Shown here: positions 49,645-58,817 of the stretch, in pieces
Layout of the letters: each line of letters opens with the position of its first letter
Position numbering within the stretch: the stretch's first letter is position 1
Origin: Mycolicibacterium sp. BiH015
Lineage (GTDB): Bacteria; Actinomycetota; Actinomycetes; Mycobacteriales; Mycobacteriaceae
Reading direction: 5' to 3'
Assembly (NCBI RefSeq): GCF_027706845.1
Contig: NZ_JAQGCZ010000019.1
Span: 25,517 to 89,516, forward strand
DNA: 64,000 nucleotides
Position numbers and translations under genes: made by a program
The notes under the pieces: generated by a model
Database searches by the model: none
The model's input: only the letters and a program-made list of their open reading frames with translations
Told to the model about the DNA's origin: nothing

Positions 49645-50810
49645 AGGGTCGCCTCCGTTCCGAGGATCACGGTCGAGGTCGCCGACAGAACGCCGCCCGT
49701 GCCATGCGCCAGCGCCACGTTCGCATCCGCGACCTGGCGGTCCTCGCCCTCGCCGCGCAACTGCCGCGTCGCCTCCACCAGCAAGAAGGCGCCGAATGTG
49801 CCGGGGTGGGTGTACGCGAGGCCACCACCGGTCGTCTGCCCGGGCAGCACACCACCCGGCGCGAGTGCGCCACTGCCGGCGAACGGACCACCCTCACCCT
49901 TCTTGCAGAACCCGAGGTCCTCCAGTGCCAACAGCACAGTGATGGTGAACGAGTCGTACAGCTGCACGACGTCGACGTCGTCGGGCGTCAGACCGGCAAT
50001 GGCGAACGCCGCGGGACCCGACACCGCGCCCGGTGTGACCGTGAGGTCGGGCATCTGCGAGATCATCGCGTGCGACGTGGCGGATGCGGCCCCGAGCACG
50101 TAAACCGGAGGCTTAGCCAGCGACTTTGCTTTCTCAGCGCTGGTCACCACGATCGCCCCGGCCCCGTCGGTGACGAGACAGCATTCGAGCCTGTGCATCG
50201 GCTCGGCCAGGAAGCCGGAGCTCAGGACATCCTCGACAGTGATCGCGTTGCGCAGGTGGGCTCGCGGATTGCGGGTGGCCCACGTTCGGGTGTCGACGGC
50301 GATCTGCGCGAGTTGTTCCGGAGTGGTGCCGAATTGGGCCATGTGCCGGTTGGCCGCCAGCGCGTAAGCGCTGATCGGCAGCATTACACCGAACGGCGTT
50401 TCCCACTCGAGGCGCTCCGGAGTGGCGAATACGCCCAGCCCCTTCTCCCCCCGCTTGCGCGCAGCGCGCGGCGTGGACGCGTACACGATCACGACGGTTT
50501 CGGCCTGTCCCGCCGCGATTGCTGCGGCGGCGTGCTCGACGTAGAGCCCGTAGCTCGCGCCACCGGTCTGTGTGGCATCGGTGAATCGCGGTGCAATGCC
50601 CAGGTATTCGGCCAGCTCCACGGAGTGCATGAGCGTGCCGCCGGTGCACGTGCACAAGCCGTCGACGTCGCGCAGAGTCAAACCGGCATCGGCGAGTGCA
50701 GCCCGGATGACGCGAGCCTCCAGCTCACGCAGTGGGACGTCGATGATCCCGTCGGGTGACACCTCGTCGGCGGCGCCGACGACGGCCGCCGCCCCTCTCA
50801 CGCTCGTCAC
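49641..50810 (-). CDS. Ltp2-like thiolase-fold protein (probable retro-aldolase)
   Basis: This 389-residue protein has the Ltp2 signature VVQLYDSFTITVLLALED followed by LGFCKKGEGG, and TTGGGLAYTHPGTFG at the C-terminus. The thiolase Cys is absent; the site reads TQTGGASYG. In characterised Ltp2 enzymes conserved Tyr residues serve in retro-aldol cleavage of steroid side-chain CoA esters. With its coupled DUF35 partner, side-chain release as an aldehyde or ketone plus short acyl-CoA is the leading hypothesis. Confidence 0.88.
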   Translation of the reverse strand: MTSVRGAAAVVGAADEVSPDGIIDVPLRELEARVIRAALADAGLTLRDVDGLCTCTGGTLMHSVELAEYLGIAPRFTDATQTGGASYGLYVEHAAAAIAAGQAETVVIVYASTPRAARKRGEKGLGVFATPERLEWETPFGVMLPISAYALAANRHMAQFGTTPEQLAQIAVDTRTWATRNPRAHLRNAITVEDVLSSGFLAEPMHRLECCLVTDGAGAIVVTSAEKAKSLAKPPVYVLGAASATSHAMISQMPDLTVTPGAVSGPAAFAIAGLTPDDVDVVQLYDSFTITVLLALEDLGFCKKGEGGPFAGSGALAPGGVLPGQTTGGGLAYTHPGTFGAFLLVEATRQLRGEGEDRQVADANVALAHGTGGVLSATSTVILGTEATL

Positions 50811-52303
50811 GCCCTGACCTCCTCGTCGAACAACTCGCGCAGCCCGGGTTGGCTGACCTTCAATGACGGGGTGCGCGGGAGTTCGTCGACCACGATCAGG
50901 CGCGCAGGCACCTGGTATCGCGTCACCCGCTCGCGCAGGAACGCCAGCAGTTCGTCAGCGTCGGCCGAGGCACCGGCGCTCAATTCCACCGCCGCCACCG
51001 GGACGGCGCCGAGGCGTTCGTCGGGCAGACCTGTGACCCCGGCATCACGAACCGCTGGATGACGGCGCAGGGCGTCGACGATGTCCGAGGGCGTCACCTT
51101 GAAACCACCACGGATGATCACGTCGTCGGTGCGCCCCTCGACATAGAGGAACCCGTCGGCGTCGATCCGCCCGAGGTCGGTGGTGCGCACCCATTCACCG
51201 CCGCCGCTCCGCACCTCGATGCGTCCCTGCTCGTCCGGACCCAGCACCCGGCCGTCGTCGAGCGACGCGATGCGGACTTCACGTCCGCGCTGAGGTCTCC
51301 CGACGCTGCCCCGCTTCGACTTCGCCCACTGTCGATGGAGTTCGAGGTTCCAGCCGGCGACGCCGCCCGCGAACTCGGTGGCGCCGTATGACGGAAGAAC
51401 CGCGACGTCGAAGCGCTGCTCGAAAGCCTCCTGGACGGCGACCGGCAGGTGCGCGGTGCCCGACGTCACCACCTGGACGCTTGCGAACACGCCAGGATCG
51501 ACGTCCGCGTCGAGGACCATCGCCAGCGCCGAGGGAACCAGGCTCACCGCGCGCGGCTCGTGCCGCTGGACCAGGTCGACGAAGTCGGCCACTCGGAACC
51601 GCTCGAGCAGGGCGATCTTGCGACCCTCGCAGATGTTCAGCAGCGTTCGGAACAGGCCGGACATGTGCACGAGCGGAGAACTCACGATTGCGACGCCGGA
51701 CCGTAGCCGAGGCGCATTGTCGGATGCGGCCGAGTAGTGCGCACCCGCCGCCGCAAGCGTGTTACCGAAAGCGTGATACGACAGTGGGATTCGCTTCGGC
51801 GGCCCGGTGGTCCCGCTGGTCAGCATCTCCACTGCGATGCCGTCGGGTTCGACGCGAAATGGGCCTGGCCCGGGCACCTCGAAGCCCGGTCGCAGCGCGA
51901 CCGTAGGCGGAGCATGACCCACCACGAGGCCGAGCGCACCTGCGGCTGCATCGCCGAATCCCGTTCTCTTCCAGTCAGACTCAAGCGCCACGACGGCGGC
52001 GAGATTGAGATCGGCGACGTCGGCCGCCAGACCCGTGTCCCCGTGCGCGGCGTTGATCGTCACGACCGTCGCACCCGCGAGCAGAACCCCGATCAGTGCG
52101 CCCACCATGGCCGGCTGATTGCGTAGCACCAGACCAATCGGCGCACCAGGGCCCAAGCCGGCCGAATCGAGCCGCTGCTCCACGCCGGTGGCGATCGTGT
52201 TCAACGCCGCCCAGTCCGTCCAGACACCGTCGGATTCGATGGCGGGCGCCGCCGGATCGAGAGACAGAACCGTTCGGAGGCGTTCGGCGAGTTGGTCGCT
52301 CAA
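50807..52303 (-). CDS. AMP-forming acyl-CoA ligase
   Basis: This 498-residue adenylate-forming enzyme has the A3 loop MLTSGTTGPPKRIP, A5 SYGATEF, A7 RTTDLGRIDADGFLYVEGR, and A10 Lys in RTPSLKVS. An N-terminal part shorter than in long-chain ligases suggests a moderate-size or cyclic acid substrate. It activates a carboxylate as CoA ester for the aldolase/dehydrogenase steps. 4-base overlaps link it to the luciferase-like gene before and the Ltp2-like gene after. Confidence 0.92.
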   Translation of the reverse strand: MSDQLAERLRTVLSLDPAAPAIESDGVWTDWAALNTIATGVEQRLDSAGLGPGAPIGLVLRNQPAMVGALIGVLLAGATVVTINAAHGDTGLAADVADLNLAAVVALESDWKRTGFGDAAAGALGLVVGHAPPTVALRPGFEVPGPGPFRVEPDGIAVEMLTSGTTGPPKRIPLSYHAFGNTLAAAGAHYSAASDNAPRLRSGVAIVSSPLVHMSGLFRTLLNICEGRKIALLERFRVADFVDLVQRHEPRAVSLVPSALAMVLDADVDPGVFASVQVVTSGTAHLPVAVQEAFEQRFDVAVLPSYGATEFAGGVAGWNLELHRQWAKSKRGSVGRPQRGREVRIASLDDGRVLGPDEQGRIEVRSGGGEWVRTTDLGRIDADGFLYVEGRTDDVIIRGGFKVTPSDIVDALRRHPAVRDAGVTGLPDERLGAVPVAAVELSAGASADADELLAFLRERVTRYQVPARLIVVDELPRTPSLKVSQPGLRELFDEEVRA

Positions 52304-53373
52304 GCCGGTGCTGCCACGAGTCCGGCCGCCGCCGGGATCACTTCTTGGGAGAAGAGCTTCATTGACTCGTACACCTTGGCCCGGTCCATCGCGCCGCCGC
52401 GCGACATGCGCAACATGATGTTGCGCCAGCCCATGTCGATGACCGTCTGCATCTTGCCGATGATGCGGTCGGGATCACCCATCAAGGTCAGATGGGAGTT
52501 CAGTACCTGTTCGTAGCTCTGCTTGTCGTGTTTCTCGAACCAGTCGGAGTAGGCCTTGTAATCCGCGGGGATTTCGGCCCCGCGCTCGAACGGATTCGAG
52601 TACGCGCGATGCCGCTCGATGGACAGCTCCACGCTTTCCCGCGGATACGTGCGGGCGAAAGCGTCGTCGTTGTGGCAGAACGCGTTCAGTAGCGCCCACA
52701 CGTTCTCGGTGGCGGCGTCGAGACCCTTCTTGGACTGCGTCTCCAGGTAGATGTCCAGGGCGCCCTGCAGATCGGGATCGACGGTATACGGATTGCCGAT
52801 GATGGCGCCAAAGCCCTTGTCTGCCAACCATTCGAAGCTCGACGGTGTCTTCATCACGGTGCCCCACACCGGAACGGGGTGCTGCACCGGCCGCGGATAG
52901 ATCGTGACATCCTCGATCTGGAAGTATTTGCCCTCGTAGCTCACGTTCTCCTGGGTGAGGAGCAGGTTCACGATCTCCAGGCACTCCTGATAGCGACCCG
53001 TCGCCTCGTCCATCGGGATACCGAAGCCCTTGAACTCGTGCGCCTGATACCCGCGGCCGAATCCGGCGTCGAAGCGGCCGCCCGACAAGACGTCCACCAT
53101 GGCAATGCGTTCCGCGAGCTGGATCGGGTCGTGAAACGGGCTGACCATGCACGCGGTACCGATGCGGATGCGCTCGGTCTGCGCGGCGATGGCGGCGGCG
53201 ACCAAGGGCAGATCGGCCAGCATGCCGTACGGCGAGAAGTGGTGCTCGGCGAGCCACACTTCGTCGTAACCCAATTCCTCGGCCCAGCGCGCTTCCTCGA
53301 GCACGTTGGCGAACACTTCCTGGTCCGTCAGGTGGTTGGGCTTGTCGCCGAGGATGAAGACACCGAACTTCAT
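52300..53373 (-). CDS. luciferase-like (LLM) flavin-dependent monooxygenase
   Basis: This 357-residue TIM-barrel protein is an F420/FMN bacterial-luciferase-like oxidoreductase: MKFGVFILGDKP, GYDEVWLAEHHFSPYG, RIRIGTACMVSPFHDP, LSGGRFDAGFGRG. Such enzymes oxidise ketones, aldehydes or other small substrates with reduced flavin supplied externally. Which flavin is used cannot be seen. First gene of the five-gene unit and divergent from the hotdog hydratase gene. Confidence 0.9.
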   Translation of the reverse strand: MKFGVFILGDKPNHLTDQEVFANVLEEARWAEELGYDEVWLAEHHFSPYGMLADLPLVAAAIAAQTERIRIGTACMVSPFHDPIQLAERIAMVDVLSGGRFDAGFGRGYQAHEFKGFGIPMDEATGRYQECLEIVNLLLTQENVSYEGKYFQIEDVTIYPRPVQHPVPVWGTVMKTPSSFEWLADKGFGAIIGNPYTVDPDLQGALDIYLETQSKKGLDAATENVWALLNAFCHNDDAFARTYPRESVELSIERHRAYSNPFERGAEIPADYKAYSDWFEKHDKQSYEQVLNSHLTLMGDPDRIIGKMQTVIDMGWRNIMLRMSRGGAMDRAKVYESMKLFSQEVIPAAAGLVAAPA

Positions 53374-53425
53374 GTCGATCGCTCCTAGAAACTAGTTGCA
53401 GTTACTGCGACTATATTGCACGATC

Positions 53426-53440
53426 GAACATATATCGTCA
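53426..53440 (+). promoter_or_regulatory. copy of the locus-wide 15-base element in a divergent promoter
   Basis: The site reads GAACATATATCGTCA, a near match to the copies at 28668 and 48826. It lies between the LLM monooxygenase start (53373) and the hydratase start (53473), so it may control both units. Confidence 0.65.
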
Positions 53441-53472
53441 ATCCGTTCAACACGATGACTTGGGAGGTTGCG

Positions 53473-54297
53473 TTGACTCTGACCGCGCAGGCCGTGGGCA
53501 CCACGCTCGATCCGACGACATTCGCGTGGACGGAGATCGACGTCATCCTCTACGCCCTGGGCGTGGGCGCTCGCCCGCCGGCCGAGCTCCGATTGCTGGA
53601 CGAGGCAGGCGGCCCCGCCGTGCTCCCCACCTTCGCGCTTCTCGCCAACTGGTGGGCGGTGAAGGACCTGCGCGCCGTTCTGCACCTCGGAACGAACCCG
53701 ATCGTGCATGCAGGACAGTCGCTGACGATCACGCGACCGCTGGCACCTGTCGGCGAGCTGAAGGTGACCGGTGAGGTGACCGCCATCTGGGACAAGGGCA
53801 AGCACGCCTCGATCGAGGTGACGACGCGGGGCTCCGACGACGACGGCGAGGTGTTCGTTGCCGTGGGCCAGACGATGGTGCTGGGCGGCGGGGGTTTCGG
53901 CGGCGAGCGCGGCCCCGCGACGCCGGCCGAACCCGACCGTGCTCCCGACATCGTCGTGGACGACGAGGTGCGGTCCGAACAAGCGGCGATCTACCGCCTC
54001 AGCGGTGATCGCAACCCCCTGCACATAGACCCGGCAGCGGCACGAAAAGCCGGCTTCGACGACGTCTTTCTCCACGGCCTGTGCACGTTCGGTTTCGCCG
54101 CCCGCGCACTGGTGAACGGTGCGGGAGGAGGTGACCCTGACACGCTGCAGGCGATCAGCTGCCGCTTCGCCAAACCGGTGATGTTGGGCCAACCACTGCG
54201 CACCGAGGTGTGGCGCGAGGGCGACCGGGTGCGGTTCCGTACCAGCCAGGGCTCCGTTGTCGCCCTGTCGGCAGGTACCGCCACGCTGCGAGGATGA
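53473..54297 (+). CDS. double-hotdog (MFE-2 type) enoyl-CoA hydratase 2
   Basis: This protein has about 274 residues from TTG 53473, which sits 5 bases after GGGAGG; ATG 53455 would add six residues. It has an N-terminal hotdog without catalytic residues (TEIDVILYALGVGA) and a C-terminal hotdog with SGDRNPLHIDPAAARKAGF and LHGLCTFGFAARA, the hydratase-2 Asp/Asn/His site. It adds water to trans-2-enoyl-CoA giving (R)-3-hydroxyacyl-CoA. Together with 25502/27436 it supplies the only clear hydratases in the locus. The TetR gene starts inside its stop. Confidence 0.9.
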   Translation: MTLTAQAVGTTLDPTTFAWTEIDVILYALGVGARPPAELRLLDEAGGPAVLPTFALLANWWAVKDLRAVLHLGTNPIVHAGQSLTITRPLAPVGELKVTGEVTAIWDKGKHASIEVTTRGSDDDGEVFVAVGQTMVLGGGGFGGERGPATPAEPDRAPDIVVDDEVRSEQAAIYRLSGDRNPLHIDPAAARKAGFDDVFLHGLCTFGFAARALVNGAGGGDPDTLQAISCRFAKPVMLGQPLRTEVWREGDRVRFRTSQGSVVALSAGTATLRG

Positions 54298-54926
54298 CGA
54301 TCGTGGACCAGCGAAGAGCACGAGGACAACGAAACCGGCAGGCCCTGATAGCGGCGGCCATCGAGCTGTTCGACGGCAACGGCTACGAGTCCACCACCGT
54401 GGAGCAGATTTCCGCGCTCGCCGGGGTCGCGCCGCGGACGTTCTTCCATCACTTCGCGGCCAAGGAGGACATCCTGTTCGACGGATACGCCGAGCGCCTC
54501 GGCGAGGCCACTCGTCGATTTCGCGCGTCGACGTCGAATTCCCTCTGGCGAGCGTTGGCTGATGCCTCAGCCGCGGTGGCGGAAGCGATCAGCGCACAGC
54601 CCGAGATGTTCCTGGTGCGAGCACAGCTCTACTCCCGCCATCCCGCGCTACGCGCCGCCCGGCTTCGCATCAACGACGACTGGATCGACCAGATGACGAA
54701 CGAGGTGGCCCGGCGGCTCGATGCCGACCCGGACACCGACCTGCGGCCGCGACTTGCGGTCAGCGTCGTCAACGGCGCCAACCGCGCCGCGATCGACACC
54801 TGGGTGGCAACCAACGGGAGCGGCGATCTTGTCGCGTCGATGGCGCAGGCGGTCGACCTCCTTCGCCCGTCGATCACCAGGATCGAGCGTCTCATCCGAG
54901 CCGAAAAGGACCGCCGTGTCGGATGA
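54294..54926 (+). CDS. TetR/AcrR family regulator
   Basis: This 210-residue protein has a helix-turn-helix at residues about 14-60: RQALIAAAIELFDGNGY, STTVEQISALAGVAPRTFFHHF, KEDILF. The C-terminal ligand domain is less conserved. ATG 54294 overlaps the hydratase stop, so it is translated with the enzyme and its level would follow operon activity. It may bind the shared 15-base element, but the TetR at 60921 is the alternative. It is followed by an SDR overlapping by 11 bases. Confidence 0.9.
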   Translation: MTIVDQRRARGQRNRQALIAAAIELFDGNGYESTTVEQISALAGVAPRTFFHHFAAKEDILFDGYAERLGEATRRFRASTSNSLWRALADASAAVAEAISAQPEMFLVRAQLYSRHPALRAARLRINDDWIDQMTNEVARRLDADPDTDLRPRLAVSVVNGANRAAIDTWVATNGSGDLVASMAQAVDLLRPSITRIERLIRAEKDRRVG

Positions 54927-55662
54927 GCCGAAATTCGCCGTCGTGACCGGCGGCGCGCGGGGCATCGGTGAAGCCATCGTCGCCGAGCTCGTCGCGGCGA
55001 ACTACCGCGTCGCGGTCATCGACGTGAACGCCAAGGCCATCGCGCGAACGCGCGAGACCGACTTCGCGCGTGCGGGCTCCGTAGTGCCGGTCGAGTTGTC
55101 GATCACCGACCGCGCCGCAGTGGAGACGGAGCTCGCGCGACTGGCCGGCGAACACGGACTGATCAGCGCACTGATCAACAATGCCGGAATGACCCTTCCC
55201 GCAACGTTTCTCGACCAGACAGATGACGACTGGGACCGCATCCTAGCGGTCAACCTGACAGGCACGTTCATCATGGCCCAGGTCGCGGCGCGCCAGATGG
55301 TTGACGCCGGCAGTGGTGCGATCGTGAACATCAGCTCCGTATCCGCACACGGCGTGCGCACCGGCCCGCCCGCATACGCCGCGGCGAAAGCCGGCGTCGA
55401 AGGCCTCAGCCGCCTGATGGCCGTTCAGCTCGGGCCCCTCGGCGTGCGAGTGAACACCGTGGTCGTCGGGACGACCGCGACACCCTGGCTACTGTCGAAG
55501 AAGTCCGACGCCGAACTCGACACCATGCGCGAATCCACGCTCACCGGGACGATCGGCGACCCCGAAGACATCGCCAAAACCGTAGCGTTCCTATGCTCGG
55601 ATGCCGCCAAACACGTCACCGGGCAGCTGATCTCGGTATCGGGCGGGCAATGGATGCCATGA
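54916..55662 (+). CDS. short-chain dehydrogenase/reductase (FabG-like)
   Basis: This 248-residue SDR starts at GTG 54916 after AAAGGA. TGGARGIG, NNAG, NISSVSAHG and YAAAK are complete; VNTVVVGTTATPW and DAAKHVTGQLISVSGG follow. The best guess is 3-hydroxyacyl-CoA or alcohol dehydrogenase; it comes shortly after a hydratase that would make a 3-hydroxyacyl-CoA. Confidence 0.9.
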   Translation: MSDEPKFAVVTGGARGIGEAIVAELVAANYRVAVIDVNAKAIARTRETDFARAGSVVPVELSITDRAAVETELARLAGEHGLISALINNAGMTLPATFLDQTDDDWDRILAVNLTGTFIMAQVAARQMVDAGSGAIVNISSVSAHGVRTGPPAYAAAKAGVEGLSRLMAVQLGPLGVRVNTVVVGTTATPWLLSKKSDAELDTMRESTLTGTIGDPEDIAKTVAFLCSDAAKHVTGQLISVSGGQWMP

Positions 55663-55732
55663 CCGGACCTAGCAGTACGATGAGACACTTCCTGATAATG
55701 TGTTTAACGCGCAGTGGAGGAAGGGGTTCGGA

Positions 55733-56500
55733 GTGGAGCTAGAACGGATTTTGTTCGACGTCAGCGACCACGTCGCGACGATCACCATCAACCGGCCCGA
55801 GCGACTCAACGCCACCGACGACCTCACCCGAAGCGAGCTCGGCTGGGCATGGGGTCGGGTACGCGACGACCCCGAGATTCGCGTAGCCATCATCACCGGG
55901 GCCGGGGACCGCGCGTTCAGCGCCGGCCAGGACATCCGGGCCACCGCGGCGAGCGGAATCCGCAACAAGGTGCCGGGCTCGCGACTGCATCACAACGTCT
56001 GGAAACCCGTCATCTGCGCACTCAACGGCATGGTGGTCGGCGGCGGCCTGCACCAGGTTGCCGATTCGGACCTGATCATCGCGGCCGAGCACGCGGAGCT
56101 GATCGACACGCACCTCAAGGTGGGCAACGTCTTTGCCTTGGAACCGGCGGTCCTGCTACGCCGCATGCCGATGTCGATGGTGATGCAATTGGCGCTGATG
56201 AGCAAGGAGGGCAGGATCAGCGCCCAACGCGGATACGAGATCGGGCTCATCAACGAGGTCGTGCCCGGCGATCGGCTGCAGGCCCGTGCCCGGGAGATCG
56301 CGCTCGCGATCGCGGCGCTGTCGCCGGCAACCACGCAGGCCTCGATCAAGGCCATGTGGACGAGCCTGGACGTCGGCCTGCACGCAGCCAATGATGTCGC
56401 CTACCGCTACGTGCTGCAGCACCAGATGACTCATCCCGACTATCGGGAGGGAATGGTCGCGTTCGCCGAAAAACGCGAACCGCAGTGGGTCGTCGAATGA
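55733..56500 (+). CDS. crotonase-fold protein without hydratase glutamates
   Basis: This 255-residue protein starts at GTG 55733, after GGAGGAAGGGG. Oxyanion segments: AFSAGQDIRATA and NGMVVGGGLHQVADSD. The hydratase Glu positions are His and His (GGGLHQ and LIDTHLKVG). Related to carnitine-type or uncharacterised crotonases. ATGA overlap with the following ligase suggests it acts close to an acid-activation step. Confidence 0.86.
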   Translation: MELERILFDVSDHVATITINRPERLNATDDLTRSELGWAWGRVRDDPEIRVAIITGAGDRAFSAGQDIRATAASGIRNKVPGSRLHHNVWKPVICALNGMVVGGGLHQVADSDLIIAAEHAELIDTHLKVGNVFALEPAVLLRRMPMSMVMQLALMSKEGRISAQRGYEIGLINEVVPGDRLQARAREIALAIAALSPATTQASIKAMWTSLDVGLHAANDVAYRYVLQHQMTHPDYREGMVAFAEKREPQWVVE

Positions 56501-58140
56501 CGTCATCGGTGGGCTCGGCTGCACGCACTTTCCACTACGGGACACTTCCCTACGAACCGACCATGCCCGCCACGCTCGCGTCGGTGGTCGCCGAGCACGG
56601 TCCTTCAGATCTCGTCGTTACATGTCTCGACGACGGCACCGTCGAGCGGATCAGCTATTCCCAGGCCGATGCCGGTTCCGCGGCGATGGCGGCGCGATTG
56701 ATCAACGCCGGTGTCACGAAGGGCCTCAGGGTCGGCATCCTCGCCCCGAACGGCCCCGAATTCATCGTCGCGTTCCTCGCCATCACCAGAATCGGCGCAG
56801 TCGCAGTGCCGCTCAATACCTTCCTGCAGCCAGTTGAACTGGCCTGGGTGCTCCGCGACGCCGACGTGCACACCGTGCTGTCAGTGCAGTCGATTCTCGG
56901 CAAGAACATGCTGACCCGTATCACGGCCGCCGCCGACGGTCTAAACGTGCCATTGCGGTCCGCGGCACTGCCCCAGCTACGCAACGTGCTGCCACTCGGA
57001 GCCGTCACGGAGACATGGCCCGTCGAGTGGCCCGAGCCGGCCACACCAGGATTCCTCGCCGCATGCGAGCAGACCGTGCGCCCTACCGACGATCTGCTGG
57101 TCATCTACACCTCGGGCAGCACGTCGAACCCCAAAGGCATTGTGCACACCCACGGCACCGCCATCACCCACTCCCGCTTCATCGCCGAAGAGCACGGCTG
57201 GAACGCCGACGACAGAATCTATGTACCCATGGTGTTCTTCTGGGTGGCGGGCCTGGTGTTCGGCTTCCTCGGCCCCCTGCAGCACGGCGCAACGGTTTTG
57301 ACCGAGCACAAGTTCGACGCCGGCCACACCCTTCGTCTGCTTGAGCGTGAGAAGGCCACTTACACAACGGGGTTTCCGCATGTGGGACCCGCGCTTCTCA
57401 ATCATCCGGACTTCGCGACGACGGACCTGTCTCGGCTGCGCGAGGGCTATCAGCAGGTGCTGCTCAGCCCCGAACGACGCACTCCAGATCCGTCTTTGCG
57501 CGTCGCCCAACTCGGGATGACGGAGACATGCAGTAGCCACACCTGGTGGCCACCGCACGAGGAGGTGCCGGAAGCCAAGCGCGGTTCACTCGGCGTCTCC
57601 GCGCCCGGCTACGAGCACAAGATTGTGGACGACGAAGGCGTCGAGGTACCCAACGGCGTGACGGGCGAGATCTGCGTCCGCGGAACGGCGTTGCTGCGCG
57701 GCATGATCGGCAAGCATTGGTACGAGATCGTGGACCGCGACGGGTGGCTTCACACCAAGGATGCCGGCTACCGCGACGACGACGGCCACCTGTACTTCGC
57801 GGGCCGCACCGACGAGATGATCAAGACGTCGGGCACCAACGTCGCACCGATGGAGGTGGAAGCCGCCCTGCGGCATCTGCCCGAGGTTCGTGTCGCCTAT
57901 GTCGTCGGCGTCCCTGACACCGAGCGCGGGGCCATCGTCAGTGCCGCGGTGGTGCTCAACACCGGCCATCACGTCACCGCAGACTCCCTCGTGGCCGCGT
58001 GCCGTACCCGGCTCGCCGCCTATAAAGTGCCGAAGAGGTGGGCCATCCTCACCGACGCAAAACAGTTGCCCTACACCACCACCGACAAGATCGACAAACG
58101 CAGGCTGGCAGCCCTCATGGCAGAGGATGCGCTGAGGTGA
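56497..58140 (+). CDS. AMP-forming acyl-CoA ligase
   Basis: This 547-residue adenylate-forming enzyme has the A3 loop IYTSGSTSNPKGIVHTH, LGMTETCSSHTW, HTKDAGYRDDDGHLYFAGR and TDEMIKTSGTNVAPMEVE. The C-terminal Lys motif is YTTTDKIDKRRL, with Asp where Gly is usual (GKI to DKI), but the Lys is kept. Probably activates a pathway carboxylic acid. ATG 56497 overlaps the crotonase stop; the next gene overlaps its own stop. Confidence 0.92.
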   Translation: MTSSVGSAARTFHYGTLPYEPTMPATLASVVAEHGPSDLVVTCLDDGTVERISYSQADAGSAAMAARLINAGVTKGLRVGILAPNGPEFIVAFLAITRIGAVAVPLNTFLQPVELAWVLRDADVHTVLSVQSILGKNMLTRITAAADGLNVPLRSAALPQLRNVLPLGAVTETWPVEWPEPATPGFLAACEQTVRPTDDLLVIYTSGSTSNPKGIVHTHGTAITHSRFIAEEHGWNADDRIYVPMVFFWVAGLVFGFLGPLQHGATVLTEHKFDAGHTLRLLEREKATYTTGFPHVGPALLNHPDFATTDLSRLREGYQQVLLSPERRTPDPSLRVAQLGMTETCSSHTWWPPHEEVPEAKRGSLGVSAPGYEHKIVDDEGVEVPNGVTGEICVRGTALLRGMIGKHWYEIVDRDGWLHTKDAGYRDDDGHLYFAGRTDEMIKTSGTNVAPMEVEAALRHLPEVRVAYVVGVPDTERGAIVSAAVVLNTGHHVTADSLVAACRTRLAAYKVPKRWAILTDAKQLPYTTTDKIDKRRLAALMAEDALR

Positions 58141-58817
58141 GCCTTTCGGACTCCGACGGCTTGACCGCGCTCGCGGCACGTCTCGATCGACTCGAGGCGC
58201 TCGACGAGATCCGCCAGCTAGCAGCGAAATACGCAGTCGCGCTCGATATGCGCGACCTCGATTCGCTGGTGAACCTCTTTGTCGACGACGTACGGGTTCC
58301 GGGTCGGCTGCGCGGGCGGGCAGCACTGCGCCGCTGGTACGACGTCGAACTGCGCCACGACCTGCTCGGAAGCGCACACGGTGTACTCGGCCATGTCATC
58401 GATGTTCACGACGCCACTCACGCAACGGGACTTGTCTACTCCCGCAACGACCTGGAAACCGCGACGGTGTGGGTCATCGAGCTGCTCGCCTACCTCGACT
58501 CCTACGAGCGCCGCGATGGCAGATGGTTCTTCGTCCGGCGCAGGCCACTGTTCTGGTACGAAAGCGATATCCGCGATCCACCCGTCGGTCCGCACAAGAT
58601 GCGATGGCCAGGAACGACCTCGCACGATGGCGCTTTTCACGACAGCTTTCCCAGCTGGGACGCGTTCCAGAGCGCCGACCCCGGTCGGCTCGATGCTCCT
58701 GTCCCGCCACCCGCCGACATCGGGGACTGGATTCGCACCCTGCGGCGCGACGGCGCTCTGCCGAGGGGCAGTTCGACCGGACGCGCCGCCGACGACCCGA
58801 GGAACCTTTCGAGATGA
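58137..58817 (+). CDS. SnoaL/NTF2-like protein with C-terminal extension
   Basis: This 226-residue protein starts at GTG 58137 (GTGA). The NTF2-like domain covers residues about 15-140: LDEIRQLAAKYAVALDMRD, LGHVIDVHDATHATG, LLAYLDSYERRDGRWFFVRR. The C-terminal 80 residues (from PVGPHKMRWPGTT) are an extension also partly seen in the 33777 protein. The DVHD-x-THATG stretch is shared by both. Function unknown; an isomerase or hydratase acting on the ring system is possible. Confidence 0.82.
   Translation: MSLSDSDGLTALAARLDRLEALDEIRQLAAKYAVALDMRDLDSLVNLFVDDVRVPGRLRGRAALRRWYDVELRHDLLGSAHGVLGHVIDVHDATHATGLVYSRNDLETATVWVIELLAYLDSYERRDGRWFFVRRRPLFWYESDIRDPPVGPHKMRWPGTTSHDGAFHDSFPSWDAFQSADPGRLDAPVPPPADIGDWIRTLRRDGALPRGSSTGRAADDPRNLSR

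Noticed and set aside
55683..55705. Possible further copies of the 15-base element before the crotonase at 55733
   Set aside because: Both readings (plus 55683-55697, minus 55691-55705) miss the YGT arm, so I left them out of the list.
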